DNA of 64,000 nucleotides from Auanema rhodensis. Taxonomy: Eukaryota > Nematoda > Chromadorea > Rhabditida > Rhabditidae. A program made the position numbers and the translations under genes. Shown here one piece after another: positions 44,562 to 59,100 of the stretch. Below the pieces are notes generated by a model that ran no database searches, was not told where the DNA came from, and saw only the letters and a program-made list of their open reading frames with translations. The stretch covers positions 4,030,001 to 4,094,000 of the forward strand of contig OZ059899.1 in the NCBI GenBank assembly GCA_964057225.1, written 5' to 3'. Within the stretch, counting starts at the first letter, position 1. Every line of letters begins with the position of its first letter.

Positions 44562-47500
44562 AATTTTTTCGTTGAATAGCATTGTCCATCGTCTTTGCCT
44601 TGAAAAAAGGAATCTAAAAACATCTACTTTTTGCTAAATTATTTTAAAATTTTTCGAAAAAATTTTTGTCAAAATGTTTTTGGAAGCAATGTTGAGTGTA
44701 CATGGAAACTCAACATACACTAATGCATCATTTTTCAAACGATCATAACTAATTTTTGTATTAAGCATTTCTCAATGTAGTATAGTGCATTCGATGCGGA
44801 TTTTTTAGCTGCGTCGATCTGTGTTATCAGATTTGCGCTAGCTTAAAAATGCACCAAGATATCAACTGATATAAGTTCACACTTATATCCTCGATTTTCA
44901 CCCTGAAGAATTAATTTTTTCGTTGAATAACATTGTCCATCGTCTTTGCCTTGAAAAAAGGAATCTAAAAACATCTACTTTTTGCTAAATTATTTTAAAA
45001 TTTTTCGAAAAAATTTTTGTCAAAATGTTTTTGGAAGCAATGTTGAGTGTACATGGAAACTCAACATACACTAATGCATCATTTTTCAAACGATCATAAC
45101 TAATTTTTGTATTAAGCATTTCTCAATGTAGTATAGTGCATTCGATGCGGATTTTTAAGCTGCGTCGATCTGTGTTATCAGATTTGCGCTAGCTTAAAAA
45201 TGCACCAAGATATCAACTGATATAAGTTCACACTTATATCCTCGATTTTCACCCTGAAGAATTAATTTTTTCGTTGAATAACATTGTCCATCGTCTTTGC
45301 CTTGAAAAAAGGAATCTAAAAACATCTACTTTTTGCTAAATTATTTCGAAATTTCTCGAAAAAATTTTTGTCAAAATGTTTTTGGAAGCAATGTTGAGTG
45401 TACATGGAAACTCAACATACACTAATGCATCATTTTTCAAACGATCATAACTAATTTTTGTATTAAGCGTTTCTCAATGTAGTATAGTGCATTCGATGCG
45501 GATTTTTAAGCTGCGTCGATCTGTGTTATCAGATTTGCGCTAGCTTAAAAATGCACCGAGATATCAACTGATATAAGTTCACACTTATATCCTCGATTTT
45601 CACCCTGAAGAATTGATTTTTTCGTTGAATAACATTGTCCATCGTCTTTGCCTTGAAAAATGGAATTTAAAAATATCTACTTTTTGCTAAATTATTTTGA
45701 AATTTTTCGAAAAAAGTTTTGTCAAAATGTTTTTGGAAGCAATGTTGAGTGTACATGGAAACTCAACATACACTAATGCATCATTTTTCAAACGATCATA
45801 ACTAATTTTTGTATTAAGCGTTTCTCAATGTAGTATAGTGCATTCGATGCGGATTTTTAAGCTGCGTCGTTCTGTGTTATCAGATTTGCGCTAGCTTAAA
45901 AATGCAACGAGATATCAACTGATATAAGTTCACACTTATATCCTCGATTTTCACCCTGAAGAATTAATTTTTTCGTTGAATAACATTGTCCATCGTCTTT
46001 GCCTTGAAAAAAGGAATCTAAAAACATCTACTTTTTGCTAAATTATTTTGAAATTTTTCGAAAAAAGTTTTGTCAAAATGTTTTTGGAAGCAATGTTGAG
46101 TGTACATGGAAACTCAACATACACTAATGCATCATTTTTCAAACGATCATAACTAATTTTTGTATTAAGCGTTTCTCAATGTAGTATAGTGCATTCGATG
46201 CGGATTTTTAAGCTGCGTCGTTCTGTGTTATCAGATTTGCGCTAGCTTAAAAATGCAACGAGATATCAACTGATATAAGTTCACACTTATATCCTCGATT
46301 TTCACCCTGAAGAATTAATTTTTTCGTTGAATAACATTGTCCATCGTCTTTGCCTTGAAAAAAGGAATCTAAAAACATCTACTTTTTGCTAAATTATTTT
46401 AAAATTTTTCGAAAAAATTTTTGTCAAAATGTTTTTGGAAGCAATGTTGAGTGTACATGAAAACTCAACATACACTAATGCATCATTTTTCAAACGATCA
46501 TAACTAATTTTTGTATTGAGCATTTCTCAATGTAGTATAGTGCATTCGATGCGGATTTTTAAGCTGCGTCGTTCTGTGTTATCAGATTTGCGCTAGCTTA
46601 AAAATGCAACGAGATATCAACTGATATAAGTTCACACTTATATCCTCGATTTTCACCCTGAAGAATTAATTTTTTCGTTGAATAACATTGTCCATCGTCT
46701 TTGCCTTGAAAAAAGGAATCTAAAAACATCTACTTTTTGCTAAATTATTTTAAAATTTTTCGAAAAAATTTTTGTCAAAATGTTTTTGGAAGCAATGTTG
46801 AGTGTACATGGAAACTCAACATACACTAATGCATCATTTTTCAAACGATCATAACTAATTTTTGTATTAAGCATTTCTCAATGTAGTATAGTGCATTCGA
46901 TGCGGATTTTTAAGCTGCGTCGATCTGTGTTATCAGATTTGCGCTAGCTTAAAAATGCACCAAGATATCAACTGATATAAGTTCACACTTATATCCTCGA
47001 TTTTCACCCTGAAGAATTAATTTTTTCGTTGAATAACATTGTCCATCGTCTTTGCCTTGAAAAAAGGAATCTAAAAACATCTACTTTTTGCTAAATTATT
47101 TCGAAATTTCTCGAAAAAATTTTTGTCAAAATGTTTTTGGAAGCAATGTTGAGTGTACATGGAAACTCAACATACACTAATGCATCATTTTTCAAACGAT
47201 CATAACTAATTTTTGTATTAAGCGTTTCTCAATGTAGTATAGTGCATTCGATGCGGATTTTTAAGCTGCGTCGATCTGTGTTATCAGATTTGCGCTAGCT
47301 TAAAAATGCACCGAGATATCAACTGATATAAGTTCACACTTATATCCTCGATTTTCACCCTGAAGAATTGATTTTTTCGTTGAATAACATTGTCCATCGT
47401 CTTTGCCTTGAAAAATGGAATTTAAAAATATCTACTTTTTGCTAAATTATTTTGAAATTTTTCGAAAAAAGTTTTGTCAAAATGTTTTTGGAAGCAATGT

Positions 47501-50177
47501 TGAGTGTACATGGAAACTCAACATACACTAATGCATCATTTTTCAAACGATCATAACTAATTTTTGTATTAAGCGTTTCTCAATGTAGTATAGTGCATTC
47601 GATGCGGATTTTTAAGCTGCGTCGTTCTGTGTTATCAGATTTGCGCTAGCTTAAAAATGCAACGAGATATCAACTGATATAAGTTCACACTTATATCCTC
47701 GATTTTCACCCTGAAGAATTAATTTTTTCGTTGAATAACATTGTCCATCGTCTTTGCCTTGAAAAAAGGAATCTAAAAACATCTACTTTTTGCTAAATTA
47801 TTTTAAAATTTTTCGAAAAAATTTTTGTCAAAATGTTTTTGGAAGCAATGTTGAGTGTACATGGAAACTCAACATACACTAATGCATCATTTTTCAAACG
47901 ATCATAACTAATTTTTGTATTAAGCATTTTTCAATGTAGTATAGTGCATTCGATGCGGATTTTTAAGCTGCGTCGATCTGTGTTATCAGATTTGCGCTAG
48001 CTTAAAAATGCACCAAGATATCAACTGATATAAGTTCACACTTATATCCTCGATTTTCACCCTGAAGAATTAATTTTTTCGTTGAATAACATTGTCCATC
48101 GTCTTTGCCTTGAAAAAAGGAATCTAAAAACATCTACTTTTTGCTAAATTATTCCGAAATTTCTCGAAAAAATTTTTGTCAAAATGTTTTTGGAAGCAAT
48201 GTTGAGTGTACATGGAAACTCAACATACACTAATGCATCATTTTTCAAACGATCATAACTAATTTTTGTATTAAGCGTTTCTCAATGTAGTATAGTGCAT
48301 TCGATGCGGATTTTTAAGCTGCGTCGATCTGTGTTATCAGATTTGCGCTAGCTTAAAAATGCACCGAGATATCAACTGATATAAGTTCACACTTATATCC
48401 TCGATTTTCACCCTGAAGAATTGATTTTTTCGTTGAATAACATTGTCCATCGTCTTTGCCTTGAAAAATGGAATCTAAAAACATCTACTTTTTGCTAAAT
48501 TATTTTGAAATTTTTCGAAAAAAGTTTTGTCAAAATGTTTTTGGAAGCAATGTTGAGTGTACATGGAAACTCAACATACACTAATGCATCATTTTTCAAA
48601 CGATCATAACTAATTTTTGTATTAAGCGTTTCTCAATGTAGTATAGTGCATTCGATGCGGATTTTTAAGCTGCGTCGTTCTGTGTTATCAGATTTGCGCT
48701 AGCTTAAAAATGCAACGAGATATCAACTGATATAAGTTCACACTTATATCCTCGATTTTCACCCTGAAGAATTAATTTTTTCGTTGAATAACATTGTCCA
48801 TCGTCTTTGCCTTGAAAAAAGGAATCTAAAAACATCTACTTTTTGCTAAATTATTTTAAAATTTTTCGAAAAAATTTTTGTCAAAATGTTTTTGGAAGCA
48901 ATGTTGAGTGTACATGAAAACTCAACATACACTAATGCATCATTTTTCAAACGATCATAACTAATTTTTGTATTGAGCATTTCTCAATGTAGTATAGTGC
49001 ATTCGATGCGGATTTTTAAGCTGCGTCGTTCTGTGTTATCAGATTTGCGCTAGCTTAAAAATGCAACGAGATATCAACTGATATAAGTTCACACTTATAT
49101 CCTCGATTTTCACCCTGAAGAATTAATTTTTTCGTTGAATAACATTGTCCATCGTCTTTGCCTTGAAAAAAGGAATCTAAAAACATCTACTTTTTGCTAA
49201 ATTATTTTAAAATTTTTCGAAAAAATTTTTGTCAAAATGTTTTTGGAAGCAATGTTGAGTGTACATGGAAACTCAACATACACTAATGCATCATTTTTCA
49301 AACGATCATAACTAATTTTTGTATTAAGCATTTCTCAATGTAGTATAGTGCATTCGATGCGGATTTTTAAGCTGCGTCGATCTGTGTTATCAGATTTGCG
49401 CTAGCTTAAAAATGCACCAAGATATCAACTGATATAAGTTCACACTTATATCCTCGATTTTCACCCTGAAGAATTAATTTTTTCGTTGAATAACATTGTC
49501 CATCGTCTTTGCCTTGAAAAAAGAAATCTAAAAACATCTACTTTTTGCTAAATTATTCCGAAATTTCTCGAAAAAATTTTTGTCAAAATGTTTTTGGAAG
49601 CAATGTTGAGTGTACATGGAAACTCAACATACACTAATGCATCATTTTTCAAACGATCATAACTAATTTTTGTATTAAGCGTTTCTCAATGTAGTATAGT
49701 GCATTCGATGCGGATTTTTAAGCTGCGTCGATCTGTGTTATCAGATTTGCGCTAGCTTAAAAATGCACCGAGATATCAACTGATATAAGTTCACACTTAT
49801 ATCCTCGATTTTCACCCTGAAGAATTGATTTTTTCGTTGAATAACATTGTCCATCGTCTTTGCCTTGAAAAATGGAATCTAAAAACATCTACTTTTTGCT
49901 AAATTATTTTGAAATTTTTCGAAAAAAGTTTTGTCAAAATGTTTTTGGAAGCAATGTTGAGTGTACATGGAAACTCAACATACACTAATGCATCATTTTT
50001 CAAACGATCATAACTAATTTTTGTATTAAGCGTTTCTCAATGTAGTATAGTGCATTCGATGCGGATTTTTAAGCTGCGTCGTTCTGTGTTATCAGATTTG
50101 CGCTAGCTTAAAAATGCAACGAGATATCAACTGATATAAGTTCACACTTATATCCTCGATTTTCACCCTGAAGAATT
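44562..50177. repeat. 351-bp satellite, mixed block with 5- and 7-mer offsets
   Basis: Sixteen monomers from 44562. The private variant GGAATTTAAAAATATC occurs at 45662 and 47417 (5 monomers apart), and GTGTACATGAAAAC at 46451 and 48908 (7 monomers apart). The two duplications must therefore have had different lengths or been overlaid. The last TGATT-type monomer of the window starts at 49827. Confidence 0.93.
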
Positions 50178-53100
50178 AATTTTTTCGTTGAATAACATTG
50201 TCCATCGTCTTTGCCTTGAAAAAAGGAATCTAAAAACATCTACTTTTTGCTAAATTATTTTAAAATTTTTCGAAAAAATTTTTGTCAAAATGTTTTTGGA
50301 AGCAATGTTGAGTGTACATGGAAACTCAACATACACTAATGCATCATTTTTCAAACGATCATAACTAATTTTTGTATTAAGCGTTTCTCAATGTAGTATA
50401 GTGCATTCGATGCGGATTTTTAAGCTGCGTCGATCTGTGTTATCAGATTTGCGCTAGCTTAAAAATGCACCGAGATATCAACTGATATAAGTTCACACTT
50501 ATATCCTCGATTTTCACCCTGAAGAATTAATTTTTTCGTTGAATAACATTGTCCATCGTCTTTGCCTTGAAAAAAGGAATCTAAAAACATCTACTTTTTG
50601 CTAAATTATTTTGAAATTTTTCGAAAAAATTTTTGTCAAAATGTTTTTGGAAGCAATGTTGAGTGTACATGGAAACTCAACATACACTAATGCATCATTT
50701 TTCAAACGATCATAACTAATTTTTGTATTAAGCATTTCTCAATGTAGTATAGTGCATTCGATGCGGATTTTTAAGCTGCGTCGATCTGTGTTATCAGATT
50801 TGCGCTAGCTTAAAAATGCACCAAGATATCAACTGATATAAGTTCACACTTATATCCTCGATTTTCACCCTGAAGAATTAATTTTTTCGTTGAATAACAT
50901 TGTCCATCGTCTTTGCCTTGAAAAAAGGAATCTAAAAACATCTACTTTTTGCTAAATTATTTTGAAATTTTTCGAAAAAATTTTTGTCAAAATGTTTTTG
51001 GAAGCAATGTTGAGTGTACATGGAAACTCAACATACACTAATGCATCATTTTTCAAACGATCATAACTAATTTTTGTATTAAGCGTTTCTCAATGTAGTA
51101 TAGTGCATTCGATGCGGATTTTTAAGCTGCGTCGATCTGTGTTATCAGATTTGCGCTAGCTTAAAAATGCACCAAGATATCAACTGATATAAGTTCACAC
51201 TTATATCCTCGATTTTCACCCTGAAGAATTAATTTTTTCGTTGAATAACATTGTCCATCGTCTTTGCCTTGAAAAATGGAATCTAAAAACATCTACTTTT
51301 TGCTAAATTATTTTGAAATTTTTCGAAAAAATTTTTGTCAAAATGTTTTTGGAAGCAATGTTGAGTGTACATGGAAACTCAACATACACTAATGCATCAT
51401 TTTTCAAACGATCATAACTAATTTTTGTATCAAGCATTTCTCAATGTAGTATAGTGCATTCGATGCGGATTTTTAAGCTGCGTCGATCTGTGTTATCAAA
51501 TTTGCGCTAGCTTAAAAATGCACCAAGATATCAACTGATATAAGTTCACACTTATATCCTCGATTTTCACCCTGAAGAATTAATTTTTTCGTTGAATAAC
51601 ATTGTCCATCGTCTTTGCCTTGAAAAAAGGAATCTAAAAACATCTACTTTTTGCTAAATTATTTTGAAATTTCTCGAAAAAATTTTTGTCAAAATGTTTT
51701 TGGAAGCAATGTTGAGTGTACATGGAAAGTCAACATACACTAATGCATCATTTATCAAACGATCATAACTAATTTTTGTATTAAGCATTTCTCAATGTAG
51801 TATAGTGCATTCGATGCGGATTTTTAAGCTGCGTCGATCTGTGTTATCAGATTTGCGCTAGCTTAAAAAAGCACCAAGATATCAACTGATATAAGTTCAC
51901 ACTTATATCCTCGATTTTCACCCTGAAGAATTAATTTTTTCGTTGAATAACATTGTCCATCGTCTTTGCCTTGAAAAAAGGAATCTAAAAACATCTACTT
52001 TTTGCTAAATTATTTTGAAATTTCTCGAAAAAATTTTTGTCAAAATGTTTTTGGAAGCAATGTTGAGTGTACATGGAAACTCAACATACACTAATGCATC
52101 ATTTTTCAAACGATCATAACTAATTTTTGTATTAAGCGTTTCTCAATGTAGTATAGTGCATTCGATGCGAATTTTTAAGCTGCGTCGATCTGTGTTATCA
52201 GATTTGCGCTAGCTTAAAAATGCACCGAGATATCAACTGATATAAGTTCACACTTATATCCTCGATTTTCACCCTGAAGAATTAATTTTTTCGTTGAATA
52301 ACATTGTCCATCGTCTTTGCCTTGAAAAATGGAATCTAAAAACATCTACTTTTTGCTAAATTATTTTGAAATTTTTCGAAAAAATTTTTGTCAAAATGTT
52401 TTTGGAAGCAATGTTGAGTGTACATGGAAACTCAACATACACTAATGCATCATTTTTCAAACGATCATAACTAATTTTTGTATTAAGCATTTCTCAATGT
52501 AGTATAGTGCATTCGATGCGGATTTTTAAGCTGCGTCGATCTGTGTTATCAGATTTGCGCTAGCTTAAAAATGCACCAAGATATCAACTGATATAAGTTC
52601 ACACTTATATCCTCGATTTTCACCCTGAAGAATTAATTTTTTCGTTGAATAACATTGTCCATCGTCTTTGCCTTGAAAAAAGGAATCTAAAAACATCTAC
52701 TTTTTGCTAAATTATTTTGAAATTTTTCGAAAAAATTTTTGTCAAAATGTTTTTGGAAGCAATGTTGAGTGTACATGGAAACTCAACATACACTAATGCA
52801 TCATTTTTCAAACGATCATAACTAATTTTTGTATTAAGCGTTTCTCAATGTAGTATAGTGCATTCGATGCGGATTTTTAAGCTGCGTCGATCTGTGTTAT
52901 CAGATTTGCGCTAGCTTAAAAATGCACCGAGATATCAACTGATATAAGTTTACACTTATATCCTCGATTTTCACCCTGAAGAATTAATTTTTTCGTTGAA
53001 TAACTTTGTCCATCGTCTTTGCCTTGAAAAAAGGAATCTAAAAACATCTACTTTTCGCTAAATTATTTTGAAATTTTTCGAAAAAATTTTTGTCAAAATG

Positions 53101-56100
53101 TTTTTGGAAGCAATGTTGAGTGTACATGGAAACTCAACATACACTAATGCATCATTTTTCAAACGATCATAACTAATTTTTGTATTAAGCGTTTCTCAAT
53201 GTAGTATAGTGCATTCGATGCGGATTTTTAAGCTGCGTCGATCTGTGTTATCAGATTTGCGCTAGCTTAAAAATGCACCGAGATATCAACTGATATAAGT
53301 TTACACTTATATCCTCGATTTTCACCCTGAAGAATTAATTTTTTCGTTGAATAACTTTGTCCATCGTCTTTGCCTTGTAAAAAGGAATCTAAAAACATCT
53401 ACTTTTCGCTAAATTATTTTGAAATTTTTCGAAAAAATTTTTGTCAAAATGTTTTTGGAAGCAATGTTGAGTGTACATGGAAACTCAACATACACTAATG
53501 CATCATTTTTCAAACGATCATAACTAATTTTTGTATTAAGCGTTTCTCAATGTAGTATAGTGCATTCGATGCGGATTTTTAAGCTGCGTCGATCTGTGTT
53601 ATCAGATTTGCGCTAGCTTAAAAATGCACCGAGATATCAACTGATATAAGTTCACACTTATATCCTCGATTTTCACCCTGAAGAATTAATTTTTTCGTTG
53701 AATAACATTGTCCATCGTCTTTGCCTTGAAAAAAGGAATCTAAAAACATCTACTTTTTGCTAAATTATTTTGAAATTTTTCGAAAAAATTTTTGTCAAAA
53801 TGTTTTTGGAAGCAATGTTGAGTGTACATGGAAACTCAACATACACTAATGCATCATTTTTCAAACGATCATAACTAATTTTTGTATTAAGCATTTCTCA
53901 ATGTAGTATAGTGCATTCGATGCGGATTTTTAAGCTGCGTCGATCTGTGTTATCAGATTTGCGCTAGCTTAAAAATGCACCAAGATATCAACTGATATAA
54001 GTTCACACTTATATCCTCGATTTTCACCCTGAAGAATTAATTTTTTCGTTGAATAACATTGTCCATCGTCTTTGCCTTGAAAAAAGGAATCTAAAAACAT
54101 CTACTTTTTGCTAAATTATTTTGAAATTTTTCGAAAAAATTTTTGTCAAAATGTTTTTGGAAGCAATGTTGAGTGTACATGGAAACTCAACATACACTAA
54201 TGCATCATTTTTCAAACGATCATAACTAATTTTTGTATTAAGCATTTCTCAATGTAGTATAGTGCATTCGATGCGGATTTTTAAGCTGCGTCGATCTGTG
54301 TTATCAGATTTGCGCTAGCTTAAAAATGCACCAAGATATCAACTGATATAAGTTCACACTTATATCCTCGATTTTCACCCTGAAGAATTAATTTTTTCGT
54401 TGAATAACATTGTCCATCGTCTTTGCCTTGAAAAAAGGAATCTAAAAACATCTACTTTTTGCTAAATTATTTTGAAATTTTTCGAAAAAATTTTTGTCAA
54501 AATGTTTTTGGAAGCAATGTTGAGTGTACATGGAAACTCAACATACACTAATGCATCATTTTTCAAACGATCATAACTAATTTTTGTATTAAGCGTTTCT
54601 CAATGTAGTATAGTGCATTCGATGCGGATTTTTAAGCTGCGTCGATCTGTGTTATCAGATTTGCGCTAGCTTAAAAATGCACCAAGATATCAACTGATAT
54701 AAGTTCACACTTATATCCTCGATTTTCACCCTGAAGAATTAATTTTTTCGTTGAATAACATTGTCCATCGTCTTTGCCTTGAAAAAAGGAATCTAAAAAC
54801 ATCTACTTTTTGCTAAATTATTTTGAAATTTTTCGAAAAAATTTTTGTCAAAATGTTTTTGGAAGCAATGTTGAGTGTACATGGAAACTCAACATACACT
54901 AATGCATCATTTTTCAAACGATCATAACTAATTTTTGTATTAAGCGTTTCTCAATGTAGTATAGTGCATTCGATGCGGATTTTTAAGCTGCGTCGATCTG
55001 TGTTATCAGATTTGCGCTAGCTTAAAAATGCACCGAGATATCAACTGATATAAGTTCACACTTATATCCTCGATTTTCACCCTGAAGAATTAATTTTTTC
55101 GTTGAATAACATTGTCCATCGTCTTTGCCTTGAAAAAAGGAATCTAAAAACATCTACTTTTTGCTAAATTATTTTGAAATTTTTCGAAAAAATTTTTGTC
55201 AAAATGTTTTTGGAAGCAATGTTGAGTGTACATGGAAACTCAACATACACTAATGCATCATTTTTCAAACGATCATAACTAATTTTTGTATTAAGCGTTT
55301 CTCAATGTAGTATAGTGCATTCGATGCGGATTTTTAAGCTGCGTCGATCTGTGTTATCAGATTTGCGCTAGCTTAAAAATGCACCAAGATATCAACTGAT
55401 ATAAGTTCACACTTATATCCTCGATTTTCACCCTGAAGAATTAATTTTTTCGTTGAATAACATTGTCCATCGTCTTTGCCTTGAGAAAAGGAATCTAAAA
55501 ACATCTACTTTTTGCTAAATTATTCTGAAATTTTTCGAAAAAATTTTTGTCAAAATGTTTTTGGAAGCAATGTTGAGTGTACATGGAAACTCAACATACA
55601 CTAATGCATCATTTTTCAAACGATCATAACTAATTTTTGTATTAAGCATTTCTCAATGTAGTATAGTGCATTCGATGCGGATTTTTAAGCTGCGTCGATC
55701 TGTGTTATCAGATTTGCGCTAGCTTAAAAATGCACCAAGATATCAACTGATATAAGTTCACACTTATATCCTCGATTTTCACCCTGAAGAATTAATTTTT
55801 TCGTTGAATAACATTGTCCATCGTCTTTGCCTTGAAAAAAGGAATCTAAAAACATCTACTTTTTGCTAAATTATTTTGAAATTTTTCGAAAAAATTTTTG
55901 TCAAAATGTTTTTGGAAGCAATGTTGAGTGTACATGGAAACTCAACATACACTAATGCATCATTTTTCAAACGATCATAACTAATTTTTGTATTAAGCGT
56001 TTCTCAATGTAGTATAGTGCATTCGATGCGGATTTTTCAGCTGCCTCGATCTGTGTTATCAGATTTGCGCTAGCTTAAAAATGCACCAAGATATCAACTG

Positions 56101-59100
56101 ATATAAGTTCACACTTATATCCTCGATTTTCACCCTGAAGAATTAATTTTTTCGTTGAATAACATTGTCCATCGTCTTTGCCTTGAAAAAAGGAATCTAA
56201 AAACATCTACTTTTTGCTAAATTATTTTGAAATTTTCCGAAAAAATTTTTGTCAAAATGTTTTTGGAAGCAATGTTGAGTGTACATGGAAACTCAACATA
56301 CACTAATGCATCATTTTTCAAACGATCATAACTAATTTTTGTATTAAGCGTTTCTCAATGTAGTATAGTGCATTCGATGCGGATTTTTAAGCTGCGTCGA
56401 TCTGTGTTATCAGATTTGCGCTAGCTTAAAAATGCACCGAGATATCAACTGATATAAGTTCACACTTATATCCTCGATTTTCACCCTGAAGAATTAATTT
56501 TTTCGTTGAATAACATTGTCCATCGTCTTTGCCTTGAAAAAAGGAATCTAAAAACATCTACTTTTTGCTAAATTATTTTGAAATTTTTCGAAAAAATTTT
56601 TGTCAAAATGTTTTTGGAAGCAATGTTGAGTGTACATGGAAACTCAACATACACTAATGCATCATTTTTCAAACGATCATAACTAATTTTTGTATTAAGC
56701 GTTTCTCAATGTAGTATAGTGCATTCGATGCGGATTTTTAAGCTGCGTCGATCTGTGTTATCAGATTTGCGCTAGCTTAAAAATGCACCAAGATATCAAC
56801 TGATATAAGTTCACACTTATATCCTCGATTTTCACCCTGAAGAATTAATTTTTTCGTTGAATAACATTGTCCATCGTCTTAGCCTTGAAAAAAGAAATCT
56901 AAAAACATCTACTTTTTGCTAAATTATTTTGAAATTTTTCGAAAAAATTTTTGTCAAAATGTTTTTGGAAGCAATGTTGAGTGTACATGGAAACTCAACA
57001 TACACTAATGCATCATTTTTCAAACGATCATAACTAATTTTTGTATTAAGCGTTTCTCAATGTAGTATAGTGCATTCGATGCGGATTTTTAAGCTGCGTC
57101 GATCTGTGTTATCAGATTTGCGCTAGCTTAAAAATGCACCGAGATATCAACTGATATAAGTTCACACTTATATCCTCGATTTTCACCCTGAAGAATTAAT
57201 TTTTTCGTTGAATAACATTGTCCATCGTCTTTGCCTTGAAAAAAGGAATCTAAAAACATCTACTTTTTGCTAAATTATTTTGAAATTTTTCGAAAAAATT
57301 TTTGTCAAAATGTTTTTGGAAGCAATGTTGAGTGTACATGGAAACTCAACATACACTAATGCATCATTTTTCAAACGATCATAACTAATTTTTGTATTAA
57401 GCGTTTCTCAATGTAGTATAGTGCATTCGATGCGGATTTTTAAGCTGCGTCGATCTGTGTTATCAGATTTGCGCTAGCTTAAAAATGCACCAAGATATCA
57501 ACTGATATAAGTTCACACTTATATCCTCGATTTTCACCCTGAAGAATTAATTTTTTCGTTGAATAACATTGTCCATCGTCTTAGCCTTGAAAAAAGGAAT
57601 CTAAAAACATCTACTTTTTGCTAAATTATTTTGAAATTTTTCGAAAAAATTTTTGTCAAAATGTTTTTGGAAGCAATGTTGAGTGTACATGGAAACTCAA
57701 CATACACTAATGCATCATTTTTCAAACGATCATAACTAATTTTTGTATTAAGCGTTTCTCAATGTGGTATAGTGCATTCGATGCGGATTTTTAAGCTGCG
57801 TCGATCTGTGTTATCAGATTTGCGCTAGCTTAAAAATGCACCGAGATATCAACTGATATAAGTTTACACTTATATCCTCGATTTTCACCCTGAAGAATTA
57901 ATTTTTTCGTTGAATAACTTTGTCCATCGTCTTTGCCTTGAAAAAAGGAATCTAAAAACATCTACTTTTCGCTAAATTATTTTGAAATTTTTCGAAAAAA
58001 TTTTTGTCAAAATGTTTTTGGAAGCAATGTTGAGTGTACATGGAAACTCAACATACACTAATGCATCATTTTTCAAACGATCATAACTAATTTTTGTATT
58101 AAGCGTTTCTCAATGTAGTATAGTGCATTCGATGCGGATTTTTAAGCTGCGTCGATCTGTGTTATCAGATTTGCGCTAGCTTAAAAATGCACCGAGATAT
58201 CAACTGATATAAGTTTACACTTATATCCTCGATTTTCACCCTGAAGAATTAATTTTTTCGTTGAATAACTTTGTCCATCGTCTTTGCCTTGTAAAAAGGA
58301 ATCTAAAAACATCTACTTTTCGCTAAATTATTTTGAAATTTTTCGAAAAAATTTTTGTCAAAATGTTTTTGGAAGCAATGTTGAGTGTACATGGAAACTC
58401 AACATACACTAATGCATCATTTTTCAAACGATCATAACTAATTTTTGTATTAAGCGTTTCTCAATGTAGTATAGTGCATTCGATGCGGATTTTTAAGCTG
58501 CGTCGATCTGTGTTATCAGATTTGCGCTAGCTTAAAAATGCACCAAGATATCAACTGATATAAGTTCACACTTATATCCTCGATTTTCACCCTGAAGAAT
58601 TAATTTTTTCGTTGAATAACATTGTCCATCGTCTTTGCCTTGAAAAAAGGAATCTAAAAACATCTACTTTTTGCTAAATTATTTTGAAATTTTTCGAAAA
58701 AATTTTTGTCAAAATGTTTTTGGAAGCAATGTTGAGTGTACATGGAAACTCAACATACACTAATGCATCATTTTTCAAACGATCATAACTAATTTTTGTA
58801 TTAAGCGTTTCTCAATGTAGTATAGTGCATTCGATGCGGATTTTTAAGCTGCGTCGATCTGTGTTATCAGATTTGCGCTAGCTTAAAAATGCACCGAGAT
58901 ATCAACTGATATAAGTTCACACTTATATCCTCGATTTTCACCCTGAAGAATTAATTTTTTCGTTGAATAACATTGTCCATCGTCTTTGCCTTGAAAAAAG
59001 GAATCTAAAAACATCTACTTTTTGCTAAATTATTTTGAAATTTTTCGAAAAAATTTTTGTCAAAATGTTTTTGGAAGCAATGTTGAGTGTACATGGAAAC

